DNA from: Streptococcus mitis
GTDB lineage: Bacteria > Bacillota > Bacilli > Lactobacillales > Streptococcaceae
Reading direction: 5' to 3'
Assembly: GCF_000722695.1 (NCBI RefSeq)
Contig: NZ_JPFU01000002.1
Coordinates: 62,001-126,000 of the forward strand
Length of the DNA: 64,000 bases
The position numbers and the translations under genes were made by a program. The notes beneath the pieces are model-generated. The model saw nothing but the letters and a program-made list of their open reading frames with translations. It had not been told where the DNA came from and did not search any database. The number at the start of each line of letters is the position of its first letter. The stretch's first letter is position 1. This document shows positions 61,632 to 64,000 of the stretch, one piece after another.

Positions 61632-63695
61632 ATGTCTTTTAAAGTGCTACATAGAGGATACCAACATATCCGACTATCATCTTCTTTTTCACTCACCTTG
61701 GATATTCAAGACTATCTTCGTTCCTTGGCGAGAGATGAAAAGGGGATTGAGTCTATCCAGTTTTACATGGATCAACAGCACTTTACTCTACGTATAAAAG
61801 AAGGCTTCTCTGTATTAGACAATGCAGAAGCCTTTTTAAAAAGAATTGATAAAGGGAAAGTTTCTGAGTTGATGACTCTTCCCATTCGTAGAGAAGAGAG
61901 TGCTTATTCTATTGTTTCAGGTGCAGCGATTAAGCGTGTGCTTTTTCGTAGTCTTGTACCGTCTCCAATTCGCTATATATGGACTTGTTATCAGGCTTTG
62001 GGTTATGTTAGAGAAGCCTATCAGACCCTAGCGCGTAAGGAACTAACGATGGAGGTCTTGGACTGTTCGGCTATTTTATTATCTTTGTTTATGAACCAAT
62101 CCAAGACGGCAAGTAATATCATGTTTATGCTTGATTTGGGGAATCATTTAGATCAGTGGTCCTTGAAAAAAACTGCAACAGATTTAGAACAAAGTCTTCT
62201 TGCAAAAGAGAGCGATGTATTCTTAGTGCAGGGCGATACGGTCGTTAGTATCAAGAGTTCCGATGTTCAAATAGGAGATGTCTTGGTCCTATCTCAAGGA
62301 AATGAAATTCTGTTTGATGGACAAGTAGTTTCAGGTTTAGGTATGGTCAACGAAAGCTCCTTGACAGGAGAGAGTTTTCCAGTTGAAAAAAGAGAGTCTG
62401 ATTTGGTTTGTGCAAATACAGTATTAGAAACTGGAGAGTTGCGTATTCGTGTAACCGATAATCAGATGAACAGCCGGATTTTACAGCTGATTGAGTTGAT
62501 GAAGAAATCTGAAGAAAACAAGAAAACGAAACAACGCTATTTCATCAAAATGGCGGACAAGGTCGTCAAATATAATTTCTTGGGTGCTGGGCTGACTTAC
62601 CTATTAACAGGTTCTTTTTCTAAGGCTATCTCTTTCCTATTGGTCGATTTCTCCTGCGCTTTGAAAATCTCTACTCCTGTAGCTTATTTGACAGCTATCA
62701 AGGAGGGGTTGAACCATGAAATGGTGATTAAGGATGGAGATGTTCTGGAGAAATATCTGGAAGTTGATACTTTCTTGTTTGATAAGACGGGAACAATCAC
62801 AACTAGTTATCCTATAGTTGAAAAGGTGTTACCTTTTGGGGACTATAGTGAGGAAGATATTCTCAGAATCAGTGCCTGTCTTGAGGAACACATTTATCAT
62901 CCTATTGCTAATGCCATCGTCAAGCAAGCTGAGATAGAGGGGATTGAACATGAGGAAATGCATGGGAAACTCCAATATATCGCAAGCAAGGGGATCAAAT
63001 CTCATATAGATGGCCAACCAGTTCTTATTGGGAATTATGTCTTGATGCAGGATGAGCAGATTCATATCAGTTCAGAACAAAATGCTTTAATTGAGGAGTA
63101 CAAGAGTCACTACAATCTCTTATTCTTAGCCTACCAGAATGAATTAATTGGAATGTTCTGCATTCATACTCCTTTGAGAAAAGAAGCAAAAGCAGCCTTG
63201 GAGAAACTTAAGGCACAAGGGAAAAAATTGATTCTGGCAACAGGGGATACCTTGGTTAGGACAGAGGAATTAGTCAAAGATTTGCCTTTTGATCAGGTCT
63301 ATACAGACTTGAAACCTGATGGAAAATTTGAGTTAGTAGAGGAACTACAGAAAGCAGGTCACACTATTTTGATGGTTGGGGATGGGTTGAATGACTCAGC
63401 GGCTCTAACCCTATCAGATATCGGTGTGGTGATGAATGAGAGTGCAGATATTTCTAAGCAGATGAGTGATATCTTATTGTTAGATAATCGCTTGGATTTC
63501 TTCCAAGAGTTGGATTGGCTATCATCATCTTTGCAAACACTCATCAAGAAGAATATTCAAGATACCGTTGTCGTAAATAGTAGTTTGATTGGCTTTGGCT
63601 TGTTTAATTGGCTCAGTCCTTCAAATCTCTCTATCTTACATAATCTAACAACCTTACGTATAGTCCTGCGTAGCCTGTCTATTAAGGCTAGATAG
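61632..63695 (+). CDS. P1B-type heavy-metal ATPase, atypical
   Basis: This is a 687-aa P-type ATPase. The N-terminal HMA-like domain (about 1-75) lacks CxxC. SSLTGESFPVE (actuator), FLFDKTGTITT (phosphorylation Asp), HPIANAIV (HP motif) and GDGLNDSAAL are present. The membrane metal site reads SCALKISTPVA instead of the usual CPC or SPC. The metal is therefore uncertain. AGGAGA upstream supports the ATG. Confidence 0.88.
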   Translation: MSFKVLHRGYQHIRLSSSFSLTLDIQDYLRSLARDEKGIESIQFYMDQQHFTLRIKEGFSVLDNAEAFLKRIDKGKVSELMTLPIRREESAYSIVSGAAIKRVLFRSLVPSPIRYIWTCYQALGYVREAYQTLARKELTMEVLDCSAILLSLFMNQSKTASNIMFMLDLGNHLDQWSLKKTATDLEQSLLAKESDVFLVQGDTVVSIKSSDVQIGDVLVLSQGNEILFDGQVVSGLGMVNESSLTGESFPVEKRESDLVCANTVLETGELRIRVTDNQMNSRILQLIELMKKSEENKKTKQRYFIKMADKVVKYNFLGAGLTYLLTGSFSKAISFLLVDFSCALKISTPVAYLTAIKEGLNHEMVIKDGDVLEKYLEVDTFLFDKTGTITTSYPIVEKVLPFGDYSEEDILRISACLEEHIYHPIANAIVKQAEIEGIEHEEMHGKLQYIASKGIKSHIDGQPVLIGNYVLMQDEQIHISSEQNALIEEYKSHYNLLFLAYQNELIGMFCIHTPLRKEAKAALEKLKAQGKKLILATGDTLVRTEELVKDLPFDQVYTDLKPDGKFELVEELQKAGHTILMVGDGLNDSAALTLSDIGVVMNESADISKQMSDILLLDNRLDFFQELDWLSSSLQTLIKKNIQDTVVVNSSLIGFGLFNWLSPSNLSILHNLTTLRIVLRSLSIKAR

Positions 63696-63714
63696 ATGTG
63701 CTTATCAATAACAA

Positions 63715-63752
63715 AAAGGAGTTACCTTTCTCGAGGTTAACTCCTTTATTTA
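63715..63752. terminator. Terminator between the P-type ATPase gene and tyrS
   Basis: AAAGGAGTTACC (63715-63726) pairs with GGTTAACTCCTTT (63735-63747) with one bulged base. A- and T-runs on both sides allow bidirectional use. Confidence 0.8.
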
Positions 63753-63771
63753 TAGAGAAATGTTGAACAGT

Positions 63772-64000
63772 TTAGTAAGTCAATACAAAGTATTTTTTCT
63801 TCCCACGACGGATAACAGTCAGTTCGTTCTCAAGCTTATCTGCGTCACTCAAGACATAGTCAAGGTCTTGGATACGGTCGCCGTTGACGTAGATAGCTCC
63901 GTTTTGGACGTCTTCACGGGCTTGGCGTTTTGAGTTAACCACACCAGCAGAAACGAGCAGTTCTACGATATTGTGGTTTTCGTCTGCTTGTACATGGTAG
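63772..64000 (-). CDS. tyrS: Tyrosyl-tRNA synthetase, C-terminal part
   Basis: The minus strand encodes 75 residues up to TAA at 63772-63774. [20 protein letters not shown] is the S4-like RNA-binding domain at the C-terminus of bacterial TyrRS. The gene runs off the right edge of the window, so the catalytic part is not seen. Confidence 0.93.
   Translation of the reverse strand, partial: YHVQADENHNIVELLVSAGVVNSKRQAREDVQNGAIYVNGDRIQDLDYVLSDADKLENELTVIRRGKKKYFVLTY

Overview
The window is chromosomal DNA of a mitis-group Streptococcus (S. mitis, S. pseudopneumoniae or S. pneumoniae). The evidence is a low GC content, a choline-binding protein, a PavB-type SSURE/LPYTG adhesin beside a TCS08-like two-component system, the bgaC/PTS/agaS/galM locus, and the malXCDA-malR/malMP locus. 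I saw no BOX or RUP repeats. I cannot settle the species from this sequence alone.

Layout. (1) 1-7.1 kb: host-glycan operon with beta-galactosidase BgaC, a mannose-family PTS (IIB, IIC, IID, IIA), the AgaS isomerase and GalM. (2) 7.2-17.4 kb: CAP-domain choline-binding protein, VOC protein, acetyltransferase, Pnp/Udp phosphorylase, TrkH-CabP potassium uptake, PavB-like adhesin, RR08/HK08 and rpsD with a leader. (3) 17.4-20.35 kb: decayed mobile-element scar. It holds an integrase fragment, 42-bp att-like direct repeats, five small orphan genes, an unidentified structured RNA unit and a complete Fst-type type I toxin-antitoxin locus missed by normal ORF size cut-offs. (4) 20.35-30.24 kb: integrative mobilizable element at the 3' end of rpmG. 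It carries a tyrosine integrase, a HTH protein, a Rep/helicase relaxase, an FtsK/TcpA-like coupling protein, elaborate origin-like palindromes, a large SEC10/PgrA-type LPXTG surface protein behind a promoter with a G8 spacer tract, and two unknown cargo genes. (5) 30.2-46.9 kb: rpmG-rpmF, RHH-SPFH pair, ilvD, SufT-like protein, Rgg-MFS pair, hisS, an XRE/DUF3169/ABC/CPBP island, aspS and a YitT protein. (6) 45-54.8 kb: maltodextrin regulon with mirrored promoters and MalR operators. (7) 54.8-60.3 kb: second accessory zone with a group IIC intron directly after the malP terminator, a duplicated 0.54-kb cassette of two small membrane proteins, an IS3-family element that cuts one cassette's terminator, and a secreted 214-aa protein with a 51-aa membrane partner. 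(8) 60.3-64 kb: rlmA, a small partner gene plus an atypical P-type ATPase, and the end of tyrS.

How it works together. The bga and mal loci take up and break down glycans and maltodextrins. Surface proteins (choline-binding protein, PavB-like, PgrA-like) mediate host or cell-cell contact. Accessory DNA sits at three attachment points: the rpsD/sRNA terminators, rpmG, and the malP terminator. From memory of pneumococcal gene order, the rpsD side and the rpmG side are not normally neighbours, so the mobile-element cluster may mark an inversion breakpoint.
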